From NCBI GenBank assembly GCA_913043145.1, contig CAJWLP010000003.1:1-64000 (forward strand): a stretch of DNA of 64,000 nucleotides. Direction: 5' to 3'. Source of the stretch: an uncultured Bacteroidota bacterium. Lineage in GTDB: Bacteria > Bacteroidota > Bacteroidia > NS11-12g > UBA9320. This document shows positions 43,258 through 52,424 of this stretch, in pieces (positions within the stretch are counted from its first letter, which is position 1; each line of letters starts with the position of its first letter). Under the pieces are notes generated by a model. That model was not told the origin of the DNA, did not search any database, and saw only the letters and a program-made list of their open reading frames with translations. A program made the position numbers and the translations under genes.

Positions 43258-45828
43258 TTATCTCTTTATTATTGTGCTAGACCATTGGTTATTTTGATCA
43301 TGAATTTCAAGAATATATATTCCTGATTCCAGTTTATCTAATTCAATTTCATTTAGTGATTTATCAATAGAATTTTCTTGGATTAATTTCCCTTTCATTG
43401 TTCTGATAACTAATTTCAAATCACGGTCAAGTTTATGTTCTACAAATATTGTTTGATCAACTGGGTTAGGATAAATATGAATGCCCAGGTTGTTAAACTC
43501 TTTAATATTACTAAATACGGGTAAAGAAATTAGTAAGGTGCTATCTTCAATACATTGGTTAGATGTAGTTACAGCTAGGTTTACATTGACATCTTTACCT
43601 TCACTTGTCTCGTAATTATGAGTTGGAGAAATAGTATTAGTAAGTGGGCTTCCATCTCCAAAATTCCAGGAATAAGTTTCAAAAGTGCCAATAGTTGGTG
43701 TGAATGAATACTCTGTTTGATTTCTTGAATAGTCAAAAGATGCATCAATATCTTGTTCAACATTTACACGTAATTTTTGAGAGGTATCTGAGCACTGACC
43801 TTTTTCAAAAATGACATAAATACTATCTCCATCAGACATTAGATTATTTGTATATGATGAACTATTACCTGATTGAACCATTACGCCATTCAAAATAAAG
43901 TCCCATTGGTCCATACTATCACTAGCAATAAATGTAATTGTCTCTCCATCGCAGAATGATTGTTTTTTAATTGGTTCTAGTTTGGCCTTCCGAATTTGAT
44001 TTACAACGAGAGGAATTTTAATTTCATTTGCCGGGCATGTTAGATAAGACGAGTCAATAATTTGAACAACATATTCGCGAGAAATAGAAGGATTAAATGA
44101 AAATAGCGTATCCGTAAATGAACTTCCTCCATCTAAACTAATGCTATAATTTTGATTTTTAAGTCCGTTTATTTCAATCGACCATACATTACCAAAACAA
44201 ATACTAGAATCTGCTTTTACAGTATAATCTAATGGAGAGCATGCTTTAGAAAAACATTTCTTAATTGCTATATCACTGTAATAACATGGACTAGGATCAA
44301 TACCTCTTACCCATAGGGTTACAGAATCTTCAGGGTTTAGTCTTCCAATTTCATGAATTTTACCATTATTTCCGCTTGATGGGTATGACCAATTTTTACC
44401 CTCATCTATACTAACTTGATAGCCGTAATGTATAAAATCATCTGACCAAGAAAAGGTTATACTATCCGGTGTAGATGTTATACATGAAATCTGAGCTGCA
44501 GGAAGTTTATCTTTAGTAAATACTTCATACTTTGATGTGTCACTTAAACAACCTCTCTGATCTTTAACCTGTAAACCAAATTTGGTTGAAGTTTTGACAA
44601 ATACATCGTAATTGTAATTGGATGAACTCTTTAAAAGTTGTCCTGAGTTGTAGAAATAAAAACTGTCATAATTCGTAGAATCTGAAAATAGTGTAATTGT
44701 TGTATTTTCACATGTACTATCATTAGATGTCCTCACAGAGCTGGATAACGAAGTAATAGGTTTATCATAGAATTTTATGTTCACGGTATTACTTTTTTTA
44801 CCACAACCATTGGAAGATAGGCCAGATACAAAGTAATCGCCTGGAGAACTTACCCACAGAGAATCTGATTTTTTGCCATTATTCCAAGTATAAGTAACAC
44901 CCCTTTCAATAGTAGAGGGTTTGAGTAAAATTGAATCTCCATCACAAATAAGTTGATTTGCACTACCAGATATAAATGGACTTGGGGCTTCAAGAACATT
45001 AATGTCTAATGTATCTGGTTTTGATTTTCCTTTTGTATTGGTGACAGTGAGGATAGCTCTATTTTTACCTGGGAAGTTAAAAACTACGCTAGGATTTTTT
45101 TGATTAGAGATGCTTGGATTTCCCCCAGGAATTGACCAAGAATAGGAGGTGGGGTTATTCGTACCTGATCCAGATAATTGAAAACTAGAATTTTGGCAGG
45201 GAGTTGAATTGCTGGTTGCTGCTGTAGCTTTAGGTAGTAGAGAAGAAGGCACCAGATTAAATTGCTTGGCAATAATTATATCACCACCAGTAGTTGAAGA
45301 TGAGTTTGTAGCATTGACAACGGCATATATTGTTAGCGTTCCTTTATTGGTAGAAGGTGCTTTCCAGTTGAAACTCCATGCAGCTGATCCAGAACCTGAT
45401 GTACCTGCACTGGTCTGTCCCATGTAGTTTCTTACTGAACCTGAAATTGTCGAAGAATTAATAAATGATTTATTATTTCCTGATATGGTGCTAAAACTAC
45501 CTGCCATTTTATTTGAATTATCAAGGCATGTTAGTTGGTAACCAAATTTATTTTTTCCTGAGTGGGTATACTTTAAAGTGAGTGTATATGTGCTATCAGG
45601 TATATAACCTCCTCCGGTGAAGTTATTAGTCAGAATAATATTATTGAAATTTGTGCCACTTGTTTGAAGCGAACCCCCATGACAACTAGTACAATTTGAT
45701 TCACTGGGTGCATTTGTGTATCCACCAGGAGCACCTCCAGTGTAAGTGATGCTTTTTTGGTGAATAAATAGAAAGCTAAAAATTAAAGTAAGAACAAATA
45801 CTTTGTTTTTGATATTAGGTGATTTCAT
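43258..45828 (-). CDS. Large T9SS cargo protein with CxxCH motif and PKD-like domains
   Basis: The 856-residue secreted protein starts with a signal peptide and then a choice-of-anchor V (Reeler-like) domain at about 30-190, with GAPGGYTNAPSESNCTSCHGG near the mature N-terminus. The CTSCH motif could hold one c-type heme. PKD/Ig-like domains follow (SYSWSIPGGNPSISNQ, then ETYSWNFGDGSP). The end (IHIYPNPVDQTIFVEH to SGIYILEI) is a type A T9SS sorting domain, so it should be exported through the GldKLMN machine and anchored or released at the surface. Role is unknown. It converges on the interrupted phospholipase-like gene. Confidence 0.88.
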   Translation of the reverse strand: MKSPNIKNKVFVLTLIFSFLFIHQKSITYTGGAPGGYTNAPSESNCTSCHGGSLQTSGTNFNNIILTNNFTGGGYIPDSTYTLTLKYTHSGKNKFGYQLTCLDNSNKMAGSFSTISGNNKSFINSSTISGSVRNYMGQTSAGTSGSGSAAWSFNWKAPSTNKGTLTIYAVVNATNSSSTTGGDIIIAKQFNLVPSSLLPKATAATSNSTPCQNSSFQLSGSGTNNPTSYSWSIPGGNPSISNQKNPSVVFNFPGKNRAILTVTNTKGKSKPDTLDINVLEAPSPFISGSANQLICDGDSILLKPSTIERGVTYTWNNGKKSDSLWVSSPGDYFVSGLSSNGCGKKSNTVNIKFYDKPITSLSSSVRTSNDSTCENTTITLFSDSTNYDSFYFYNSGQLLKSSSNYNYDVFVKTSTKFGLQVKDQRGCLSDTSKYEVFTKDKLPAAQISCITSTPDSITFSWSDDFIHYGYQVSIDEGKNWSYPSSGNNGKIHEIGRLNPEDSVTLWVRGIDPSPCYYSDIAIKKCFSKACSPLDYTVKADSSICFGNVWSIEINGLKNQNYSISLDGGSSFTDTLFSFNPSISREYVVQIIDSSYLTCPANEIKIPLVVNQIRKAKLEPIKKQSFCDGETITFIASDSMDQWDFILNGVMVQSGNSSSYTNNLMSDGDSIYVIFEKGQCSDTSQKLRVNVEQDIDASFDYSRNQTEYSFTPTIGTFETYSWNFGDGSPLTNTISPTHNYETSEGKDVNVNLAVTTSNQCIEDSTLLISLPVFSNIKEFNNLGIHIYPNPVDQTIFVEHKLDRDLKLVIRTMKGKLIQENSIDKSLNEIELDKLESGIYILEIHDQNNQWSSTIIKR

Positions 45829-45906
45829 GTATTGTTGGGTTATATTTATGGGTCTTAAAAACTATAATTTATTGAGCAAATATTTTATTAAACTTTGATT
45901 TAAACA

Positions 45907-45922
45907 TCACCTAAAGAGGTGA
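45907..45922 (-). terminator. Weak hairpin after the SDR gene
   Basis: TCACCT and AGGTGA form a perfect 6-bp stem around a 4-base loop 38 bp downstream of the SDR stop codon, followed on the minus strand by TGTTTAAAT. The T tract is short, so termination would be weak. It lies in the 131-bp gap 45829-45959, which holds no gene. Confidence 0.35.
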
Positions 45923-45959
45923 ATTATTCATTGGCATATACTTAATTTGATAATTCAAT

Positions 45960-46835
45960 TTACGACTTTTTTTGATTAGACCTTATGACTTTTTCTAACA
46001 TATCCCACTCTTCTTTACTGATAGCTTCCATTTGATTAAACTGACCAGCACCTTGAAGCCATTCACCACCATCTATGGTTACCACTTCACCGTTTATGTA
46101 ACTTGAATAATCAGACATGAGGTAGGACGCAAGATTTGTTAATTCCATATGTTCTCCCATTCTTTTTAAAGGGATTCTGTTTTCAAGGTTTACTTTTTCA
46201 GACATCTCCTTTGGAAATAAACGGTCCCATGCTCCTTTTGTTGGGAATGGACCTGGAGCTATTGCATTGTGCCTTTGGCCATATTTAGCCCATTCCACAG
46301 CTAAGCTCCTGGTCATTACTAACACACCAGCTTTTGCCATAGCACTTGGTACCACATAACCACTTCCTGTAGAAGCATAGGTAGTTACTATGTTAAGCAC
46401 ATATCCAGGTATGTCGTTCTTTATCCAATATTTACCACAACTTAAGGTGCAGTTTTTACTTCCTTTAAGAACGATGTCTAGTATAATGTCAAAAGCTCTG
46501 TGGCTTAATCGTTCAGTAGGGCTGATAAAGTTTCCTGCAGCATTGTTTACCAGTCCGTTACAAGTTCCAAAATGCTCGATAATCTGATTTAAAGCCTTTT
46601 CTACTTGCCCACTCTCTCGAACGTCACACACTACTGGAAATATTTTATCTTCAGATATTTCTTTTTGTGCTTCTTCTAATTTTTCAAATCTTCTTCCAGA
46701 AATAGCCACTTTAGCACCCAAGCTAATAAATGTTTTAACCATTGATTTTCCCAATCCAGTGCCTCCGCCTGTAACCCATATTACCTTATTGGACAATGAT
46801 CCTTCTTTCAACATTGATTCTTGATGTAGATTCAT
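45960..46835 (-). CDS. SDR oxidoreductase, 2,4-dienoyl-CoA reductase-like
   Basis: The 291-residue SDR has the cofactor motif TGGGTGLG at 22-29, NNAAGNF, and in place of the usual YxxxK the sequence TYASTGSGYVVPSAMAKAG seen in peroxisomal and mitochondrial 2,4-dienoyl-CoA reductases, where a Lys in SAMAKAG is catalytic. It would reduce dienoyl-CoA with NADPH in oxidation of unsaturated fatty acids. The APGPFPTKGAWDRL segment also fits. The ATG at 46835 is chosen because a TAnnTTTG element ends exactly 6 bases before it. Confidence 0.87.
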   Translation of the reverse strand: MNLHQESMLKEGSLSNKVIWVTGGGTGLGKSMVKTFISLGAKVAISGRRFEKLEEAQKEISEDKIFPVVCDVRESGQVEKALNQIIEHFGTCNGLVNNAAGNFISPTERLSHRAFDIILDIVLKGSKNCTLSCGKYWIKNDIPGYVLNIVTTYASTGSGYVVPSAMAKAGVLVMTRSLAVEWAKYGQRHNAIAPGPFPTKGAWDRLFPKEMSEKVNLENRIPLKRMGEHMELTNLASYLMSDYSSYINGEVVTIDGGEWLQGAGQFNQMEAISKEEWDMLEKVIRSNQKKS

Positions 46836-46841
46836 ACTTTT

Positions 46842-46849
46842 CAAATTTA
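46842..46849 (-). promoter_or_regulatory. -7 promoter element TAAATTTG, SDR gene
   Basis: An exact TAnnTTTG match on the minus strand lies 6 bases before the ATG at 46835. The same eight bases and the same 6-base spacing occur before the polyprenyl synthase gene at 17578. Confidence 0.5.
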
Positions 46850-46967
46850 GTCTCTTAGCTGATTGTTTTATAGGATTTAGGTAATTTTAATTTGTATGTT
46901 TAGTTTAAATCAATTTTGATTTACAGTGGTTTAAATTAATAATAGTTGTTTAATTTGGCAGTTACTA

Positions 46968-47882
46968 TTGATAAATTACTATAAAATACTGGGTTTAGAA
47001 AATTATGCATCTGTTGCTGTTGTAAAAGTTGCATATAAAAAACTTATCAAACAATATCATCCCGATGTAAGCTCAGACCCCGATGCAGAGGAGATGGCTA
47101 GATACCTTAATCTTGCAAAAGATTTTTTGGGAAATCAAGAGTCTAAAGATAACTATGATAGGCAATTAAAATTAGCTTATTTGATTGAAATAAATCGATT
47201 AAAAAGTAAATCAAAGCTCAAAGAAAATAAATATTGGAAATCATTATCTGTAGATGAGAGAAAATCAAGGGTAGATGAGGCACATAAGATTAAAATTAAA
47301 GAAAAATACGAGAAGAGTCTCTCTATTTTTCCATTGCCTTACAGACTTATTGGGATTATCATTTTTTTAATCTGGGGGCTTCAGATTATGTTCTCTAATT
47401 ACTTTCTTAATTACACTGCAAATGCATATATTTGGGTAGTATTGGGATATTTTATTTTTGGAGGTACATTGGCTGTCTCAGCCAGTGAGGCATATACCTA
47501 TTTGACTACAAAATCCCTACATAAACCCATTAGGCTCAATTTTGAGCGATGGATTGCTGTTTCTTTTGTATCTTTATTAGTAATTGGTATTGTAGGTGTT
47601 TCAATCTTGAATTCTGTAAGAAAATCATATCTCATTAGTAACGATTTTGATTACACAACTGCAATAATTGATTTTGAAAGAAGCTCACTTGACAGACTCA
47701 TTGTTAGTTATGAGGTAAATCAAAATGAATACATTAAGAGAATGGATGTATCTTTCAATGAAGTAGTTAAGCTTTCTAAGAATCGGATTGTTTTGAGATT
47801 TGCTAGAATAAATCCGTTGATTTGTGAGGTGGTTCTAAAATCAGATTCAGTTAAGTTTAATAATCCTAAATTTTTAGAATAA
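46968..47882 (+). CDS. Membrane-anchored J-domain protein
   Basis: The 304-residue protein opens with a J domain at about 1-65 (YYKILGLENYASVAVVKVAYKKL, HPD at 31-33), which stimulates an Hsp70 ATPase. A charged helical linker follows, then three or four membrane spans (about 122-142, 155-175 and 195-220) and a C-terminal soluble domain. This layout is unlike DnaJ, which has a Gly/Phe region and zinc finger. It probably recruits DnaK to the membrane; the client is unknown. Only a TTG at 46968 can start it. It converges on the TonB receptor gene, with 17 bp overlap. Confidence 0.78.
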   Translation: MINYYKILGLENYASVAVVKVAYKKLIKQYHPDVSSDPDAEEMARYLNLAKDFLGNQESKDNYDRQLKLAYLIEINRLKSKSKLKENKYWKSLSVDERKSRVDEAHKIKIKEKYEKSLSIFPLPYRLIGIIIFLIWGLQIMFSNYFLNYTANAYIWVVLGYFIFGGTLAVSASEAYTYLTTKSLHKPIRLNFERWIAVSFVSLLVIGIVGVSILNSVRKSYLISNDFDYTTAIIDFERSSLDRLIVSYEVNQNEYIKRMDVSFNEVVKLSKNRIVLRFARINPLICEVVLKSDSVKFNNPKFLE

Positions 47883-50346
47883 ACCTAAAGTTGAGTCTTC
47901 TGCCTGTCAAAAAGTTAGGTACACCGTATACATTATTAGAGAAGTCTTTGACTAAGACATACGAAATGGTATTGTTTACTTGTAAAAGATTAAAAACTTC
48001 AATACTTGCCCAAAGTGATTCAATGTTTTTAAATTTTGAGGAACGTCTTTTAGATGTTTTATCTAGAAGTATTTTTGAAAATCCAATATCGACTCTACGA
48101 TATGCTGGTATTTTGAATCCTGGATTTTGACGATTTTCAGCATTAAAAAAGAAAGGCATTTTTGATCCATAAACCAAACTTAAATTAAGTTTATAGCTTG
48201 GATTACTTGGGAGCTCGTCTTGAAACATGATAGAAAAGTTTAACCGTTGATCTGTAGGTCTTCTCAACCAATCACTAAGTTGTTCGGAGCCATTATTATC
48301 TGTGTAATATAAACGTTCTTTGGTTTGTAGTATTGAAAAATTAAACCATGATTCTATACCTTCAACAAATTCACCATTGACCCGAGCATCAAGTCCTGTA
48401 GCATATCCTTGAGAACTATTTTCAGCCAAATATCGAATTCGAACATTATCTACTATATAGGGAATCATTCTATCTTGGTGCTTATAATAAAGCTCACTTA
48501 TGAATTTGAATGGTCTTCCCCATGCTTCAAAATTCATGTCTCCACCAAATACAAAATGGATTGATCGTTGTGCTTTAATAGACGGATTGAGAGTCCCATC
48601 TAACCTTCTGAGCTCTCTATAAAATGGCGGTTGGTAATAGTATCCACTTGCAAATCGTAATAGCCAATCTCTTTTTGTTTGTATAGTATCACTAGTACCA
48701 TACTTTAATTTTGTGCTATCGTTATATTTTTTGTTGGGTTCCCATGAAAATTGCATCCTTGGACTGATGACATTCTCTTGGTTATAATTCCAGTAATTTG
48801 TTCGTATACCATAGGTTACTTTGGTGTTAGATGATTTATTGATGTATTGGCTGTTTTGAATGTATCCATTGATACGATAACTTTGAATGTCAATATTAGC
48901 TTTTAAAAATTCATCCAATACAATTGCTGGTTTATCCTGAGTATTGATGGTTGTGATGTTATACTCACTGCTATCATTATATCTCCACTCTTTTAGTCGA
49001 TCAGATATTTGTTCATTTTTAAATCCAACTCCCCACTGTAAGGTTGAATTTTTACCAATATATCGTCCTTTATGAGTTGCAGAGTATACTTGTGCTTCCA
49101 AATCATTGCGTGCATGGTCGATAAAATAACCAATGCCTAATAGAGCTTTTTCATTTGCAAAGTCATCAGATCCAAAATTGGTTTCTAATTCGGATAGACG
49201 ATATGCTCCTTCAACAGTAAAGTGCTCTCTTTCGGTTGTTGTATATGATGAGGTATTGAATTTTAGTGTGATATTTTTTTTAGGTTTATAATCTAAACTT
49301 AAAGCATTCATCCATGTAGTGTATTGCATGAGTTCGTTTCCACCAAAAGCAATAAATAGGCTGATAGCACTATTAATATTACCAAAACTTGTTTGCTGAC
49401 TTTGAGGAGATACCAAATATCTATTTTGCGAAAGTGTGCTAAGGTATGAAAGACTTAGATTTGATTTTAAACGGTATTTTAGTAGCGTCTGAAGGTCAAA
49501 AAATAGGGGTTTATAATCACCCTGAACATCTAAACTTCCTAGTAAATATTGGTTTGCTCTGAAACGTGCCCCAACCAAATAGGAAAAGCGTTTATTTTTA
49601 CTTCTATTTTCAAAATGTAGGCTAGAGCCAAGTAAGCTGGCCTGTATTGTATACCTAAGGGTGTCAGGCTCTCGATATTTAATGTCTAGTACAGATGAAA
49701 GCTTATCTCCATATTTAGCCTGGAATCCACCAGCAGAAAATTCTACTTGGTCAACCATTTCAGGATTAATAACACTTAATCCTTCTTGTTGGCCACTGCG
49801 AACTAGAAAAGGACGATATACTTCAATATCATTAACATAGACAAGATTTTCGTCAAAATTTCCACCTCTTACGCTGTAGCCTGAAGACAATTCACCTCCA
49901 CCAGAACTAATTCCTATACCAATTAATTTTAACTTTTGTTCAAACCCTGAAGTATTTGAAAAATATTCAAGTTTTTTTGGGTCAATTTTGATGAGCGGAC
50001 GATCTCTATTTTTGTCTCCAATAACAATTGCAGTTTCAAGAGAAATAGATGATTTCAGGTTAAAGTTTTGTTTGTATTCTTTGTTTGCTAAAAATGGACC
50101 GATTTTTTTTTCAATGGTTTCAGTTGATAAAGATATTTGTACAATTAAAATCTTGTTTGACGGTACATTAAAGCTAAAGTTACCATCGACAGTAGAATAG
50201 GTAGAAATTGCAGTTCCTTTAATTTTAATGAAAGCGTTTGAAATAGGAGTTTTTTCTGAATCTAAAACCTTGCCATTAATTGAAGATTGAGACAAACCAA
50301 TCACACTGTAAAAAAGAATAGATATGGTTATTAGATGTGATTTCAA
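47866..50346 (-). CDS. TonB-dependent outer-membrane receptor (second)
   Basis: The protein of about 826 residues has a signal peptide ending GLSQ, a carboxypeptidase-regulatory-like domain at about 20-105 (INGKVLDSEKTPISNAFIKIKG), a plug domain at about 110-230 (SGYSVRGGNFDENLVYVNDIEVYRP) and a beta-barrel. No SusD-like partner or lipoprotein is adjacent, so it belongs to the group of lone receptors. Substrate is unknown. No ATG is available: a TTG at 50346 gives the best signal peptide and is chosen here; another TTG at 50373 would add nine residues. It follows rpe closely and may be co-transcribed. Confidence 0.88.
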   Translation of the reverse strand: MKSHLITISILFYSVIGLSQSSINGKVLDSEKTPISNAFIKIKGTAISTYSTVDGNFSFNVPSNKILIVQISLSTETIEKKIGPFLANKEYKQNFNLKSSISLETAIVIGDKNRDRPLIKIDPKKLEYFSNTSGFEQKLKLIGIGISSGGGELSSGYSVRGGNFDENLVYVNDIEVYRPFLVRSGQQEGLSVINPEMVDQVEFSAGGFQAKYGDKLSSVLDIKYREPDTLRYTIQASLLGSSLHFENRSKNKRFSYLVGARFRANQYLLGSLDVQGDYKPLFFDLQTLLKYRLKSNLSLSYLSTLSQNRYLVSPQSQQTSFGNINSAISLFIAFGGNELMQYTTWMNALSLDYKPKKNITLKFNTSSYTTTEREHFTVEGAYRLSELETNFGSDDFANEKALLGIGYFIDHARNDLEAQVYSATHKGRYIGKNSTLQWGVGFKNEQISDRLKEWRYNDSSEYNITTINTQDKPAIVLDEFLKANIDIQSYRINGYIQNSQYINKSSNTKVTYGIRTNYWNYNQENVISPRMQFSWEPNKKYNDSTKLKYGTSDTIQTKRDWLLRFASGYYYQPPFYRELRRLDGTLNPSIKAQRSIHFVFGGDMNFEAWGRPFKFISELYYKHQDRMIPYIVDNVRIRYLAENSSQGYATGLDARVNGEFVEGIESWFNFSILQTKERLYYTDNNGSEQLSDWLRRPTDQRLNFSIMFQDELPSNPSYKLNLSLVYGSKMPFFFNAENRQNPGFKIPAYRRVDIGFSKILLDKTSKRRSSKFKNIESLWASIEVFNLLQVNNTISYVLVKDFSNNVYGVPNFLTGRRLNFRFILKI

Positions 50347-50373
50347 AAGAATAGTAACGTGATAGGATGTCAA

Positions 50374-51021
50374 CTATTGTTTCAACGTGAGTATAGTTTC
50401 AGTGGGGTTCGGGCTTGAAAAAACTGAACTCCCAGCAACAAGAACATTGGCACCACACTCTAAGAGCTTTTGGTAATTTTCAGTATTTACGCCACCATCA
50501 ACTTCGATTAATGGCTGGTGATTTTTTAATTGACAAATACTATTGAGTTGTTGGAGTTTCATGTAAGTATTTTCGATAAATGATTGCCCTCCAAAACCTG
50601 GATTTACACTCATTATGCAGATCAAGTCTATTTCTTTAAAAACGTCATTTAATAAATGAACAGGGGTGTGAGGATTTATTGCTACTCCAGATAGGCAACC
50701 CATTTCTTTTATAGCATTAAGTGTTCGATGTAGGTGGGTACAAGCCTCATAATGTACAGTAATTACCTCAGCTCCATTATCTGCACATTGTTGAATATAT
50801 TGATCAGGATTTGATATCATTAAATGAACATCAAGGGGTTTGGTTGCATGCTTATTTATAGCCTTCATCACTGGAAAACCAAAAGATATATTAGGAACAA
50901 AGTCTCCATCCATTATGTCAATATGAAACCAATCAGCCTCACTAGAATTTACCATCTCGATGTCTTTTTGAAGATTAGCAAAATCTGCAGCTAAGATTGA
51001 GGGAGCAATTTTATGTGTCAT
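50374..51021 (-). CDS. rpe: Ribulose-phosphate 3-epimerase
   Basis: The 215-residue TIM-barrel enzyme interconverts ribulose-5-phosphate and xylulose-5-phosphate. Family motifs are APSILAADFANL, the metal-binding HIDIMDGDFVPNISFG (His and Asp), HLMI, SVNPGFGGQSF and VDGGVN with the second catalytic Asp. Length and start are standard. It lies 2 bp downstream of the DUF721 gene. Confidence 0.96.
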   Translation of the reverse strand: MTHKIAPSILAADFANLQKDIEMVNSSEADWFHIDIMDGDFVPNISFGFPVMKAINKHATKPLDVHLMISNPDQYIQQCADNGAEVITVHYEACTHLHRTLNAIKEMGCLSGVAINPHTPVHLLNDVFKEIDLICIMSVNPGFGGQSFIENTYMKLQQLNSICQLKNHQPLIEVDGGVNTENYQKLLECGANVLVAGSSVFSSPNPTETILTLKQ

Positions 51022-51023
51022 TT

Positions 51024-51308
51024 TTAATAGAAATTTATATCGTTAATTATTTTTTGTTTGGCAAAATCATTGATTTTGTCAATAAGTACAAGTTTATGAT
51101 ATCTGAGTTCGTTTTTCAAAGCAGGAGATGTCATTGTAAGGTATAACACCTTTTTATTAATGAATATTTTAGATGTTTTTTTTGCAATCACAGTTCCAAC
51201 AATTTGTTCCCAGCTATTAATAACACTGGTTTCTTCGTATTTATACCCTTGGTCATAGGATTTAAAAACGGTAGATATTAGGTCTTTGATGGATTTTTCC
51301 TCTTTCAA
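51024..51308 (-). CDS. DUF721 (DciA-family) protein
   Basis: The 94-residue protein matches DUF721, whose member DciA loads or stimulates the replicative helicase in bacteria without DnaC or DnaI. Recognisable parts are the helical N-terminus (IKDLISTVFKSYDQGYKYEE), WEQIVGTVIAKKTSKIFINKKVLYLTM and the PALKNELRYHKLVLIDKIN end. It sits directly after recF, a neighbourhood seen in many bacteria. A TTG at 51308 is the only plausible start. The client helicase would be DnaB at 10.7-12.2 kb; that is inference. Confidence 0.85.
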   Translation of the reverse strand: MKEEKSIKDLISTVFKSYDQGYKYEETSVINSWEQIVGTVIAKKTSKIFINKKVLYLTMTSPALKNELRYHKLVLIDKINDFAKQKIINDINFY

Positions 51309-52373
51309 CTAATCTAGTGTAATGGTTTTGAACGGTTTACCTATTTCCTCACAAAATGATTTTAATCTTGAGGAATTTGTATCTGTAATAAATATTTGTC
51401 CAAAGTTACCATTTTTAATAATCTCTGTAAGTACTTTAGATCGTTCTTCATCAATTTTTTCAAATATATCATCCAATAGAAGAATTGGAGACCACTCTTT
51501 TTTATCTTTTAAATAATCAAATTCTGCTAATTTTAAAGCAATTAGTCCAGATTTTATTTGACCTTGTGACCCATATTTTTTAAGGCTAAAATTATCGAGT
51601 TCAATTTCAATTTCATCTTTGTGAGTACCACTTGAACTTCTATGAATAGCAATATCCTTGGTTCTGTTTATATTGACTAATTCAGTGTAGGTGTTTTTAG
51701 AAAGTTGACTTTTGTAAATTAGTTTTATGTGCTCTTTGTTATCTGATAATTGATGATATTTTAAATTGAAATAGGAGCTGAATTCTTCAAAAAATCTTGT
51801 TCTAGCTTCAAAAATATTTTGAGCAAGAGGTCCAATTTGCTCGTCTAGTGTTTGAATTAAAGTTAGGTCAACGGTATCTTCTTTTAGGTGCTTATTTCGA
51901 TGCTCAATAAGTTTGTTGTATTTGACTAGTGTTTTTAAATGTTTGTGATTTATTTGACTAATTATTTGATTTGTGAATGATCTTCTTTTGTCATTTGTGC
52001 CATAGATTAGTTCAATGTCATTGGGTGCAATTACTACGGCAAGAAATTGTCCAATATGTTCAGATAGGTGTTTGTATGGAATGCTATTTTTTTCTATGAT
52101 TTTTCGTCCTCCTCGTTTTAATTTAACTTTTAAATGAAATTTGTCTTTGTTTTCAATTTCTGCTAAAATTCCTGATTGGGATTGATCTGTTTGTATACAT
52201 TGAACATCGGTAGAGGAAAAGTAAGACTTTCCAAGGCACAAAAAGTGTATTGCATCCAAGACCGAAGTTTTGCCAACACCATTCAGTCCGGCAATAGCTG
52301 TTACCTCTTCCATCTCAAGACTTAAGTCATTGTGGTTCTTAAAAAAGACTAAAGATAATTTTTGTACTTTCAA
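51309..52373 (-). CDS. recF: DNA replication and repair protein RecF
   Basis: The 354-residue SMC-like ATPase has Walker A GLNGVGKT at 29-36, the signature-like region GSQGQIKSGLIALKLAEF and Walker B PILLLDDIFEKIDEERS. RecF helps load RecA at gaps with RecO and RecR. The TTG at 52373 gives the standard start (MKVQKLSLVFFKNH); a GTG 69 bases upstream is possible but would place coding sequence across the divergent pdhA promoter. It is followed immediately by DUF721 and rpe. Confidence 0.94.
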   Translation of the reverse strand: MKVQKLSLVFFKNHNDLSLEMEEVTAIAGLNGVGKTSVLDAIHFLCLGKSYFSSTDVQCIQTDQSQSGILAEIENKDKFHLKVKLKRGGRKIIEKNSIPYKHLSEHIGQFLAVVIAPNDIELIYGTNDKRRSFTNQIISQINHKHLKTLVKYNKLIEHRNKHLKEDTVDLTLIQTLDEQIGPLAQNIFEARTRFFEEFSSYFNLKYHQLSDNKEHIKLIYKSQLSKNTYTELVNINRTKDIAIHRSSSGTHKDEIEIELDNFSLKKYGSQGQIKSGLIALKLAEFDYLKDKKEWSPILLLDDIFEKIDEERSKVLTEIIKNGNFGQIFITDTNSSRLKSFCEEIGKPFKTITLD

Positions 52374-52400
52374 GTGTGTAAATTGAGCAATTAAAATTGT

Positions 52401-52408
52401 TATTTTTG
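52401..52408 (+). promoter_or_regulatory. -7 promoter element TATTTTTG, pdhA
   Basis: An exact TAnnTTTG match ends 16 bases before the pdhA ATG at 52425. A TTG at 52383-52385 is the nearest -33 candidate, with a rather short 15-base spacer. Confidence 0.5.
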
Positions 52409-52414
52409 CCGCAC

Positions 52415-52422
52415 CAAATATA
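52415..52422 (-). promoter_or_regulatory. -7 promoter element TATATTTG, recF
   Basis: An exact TAnnTTTG match on the minus strand lies 41 bases before the recF TTG at 52373. It is separated by only 6 bases from the pdhA -7 element on the other strand, so the two promoters share the same DNA. Confidence 0.45.
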
Positions 52423-52424
52423 AA

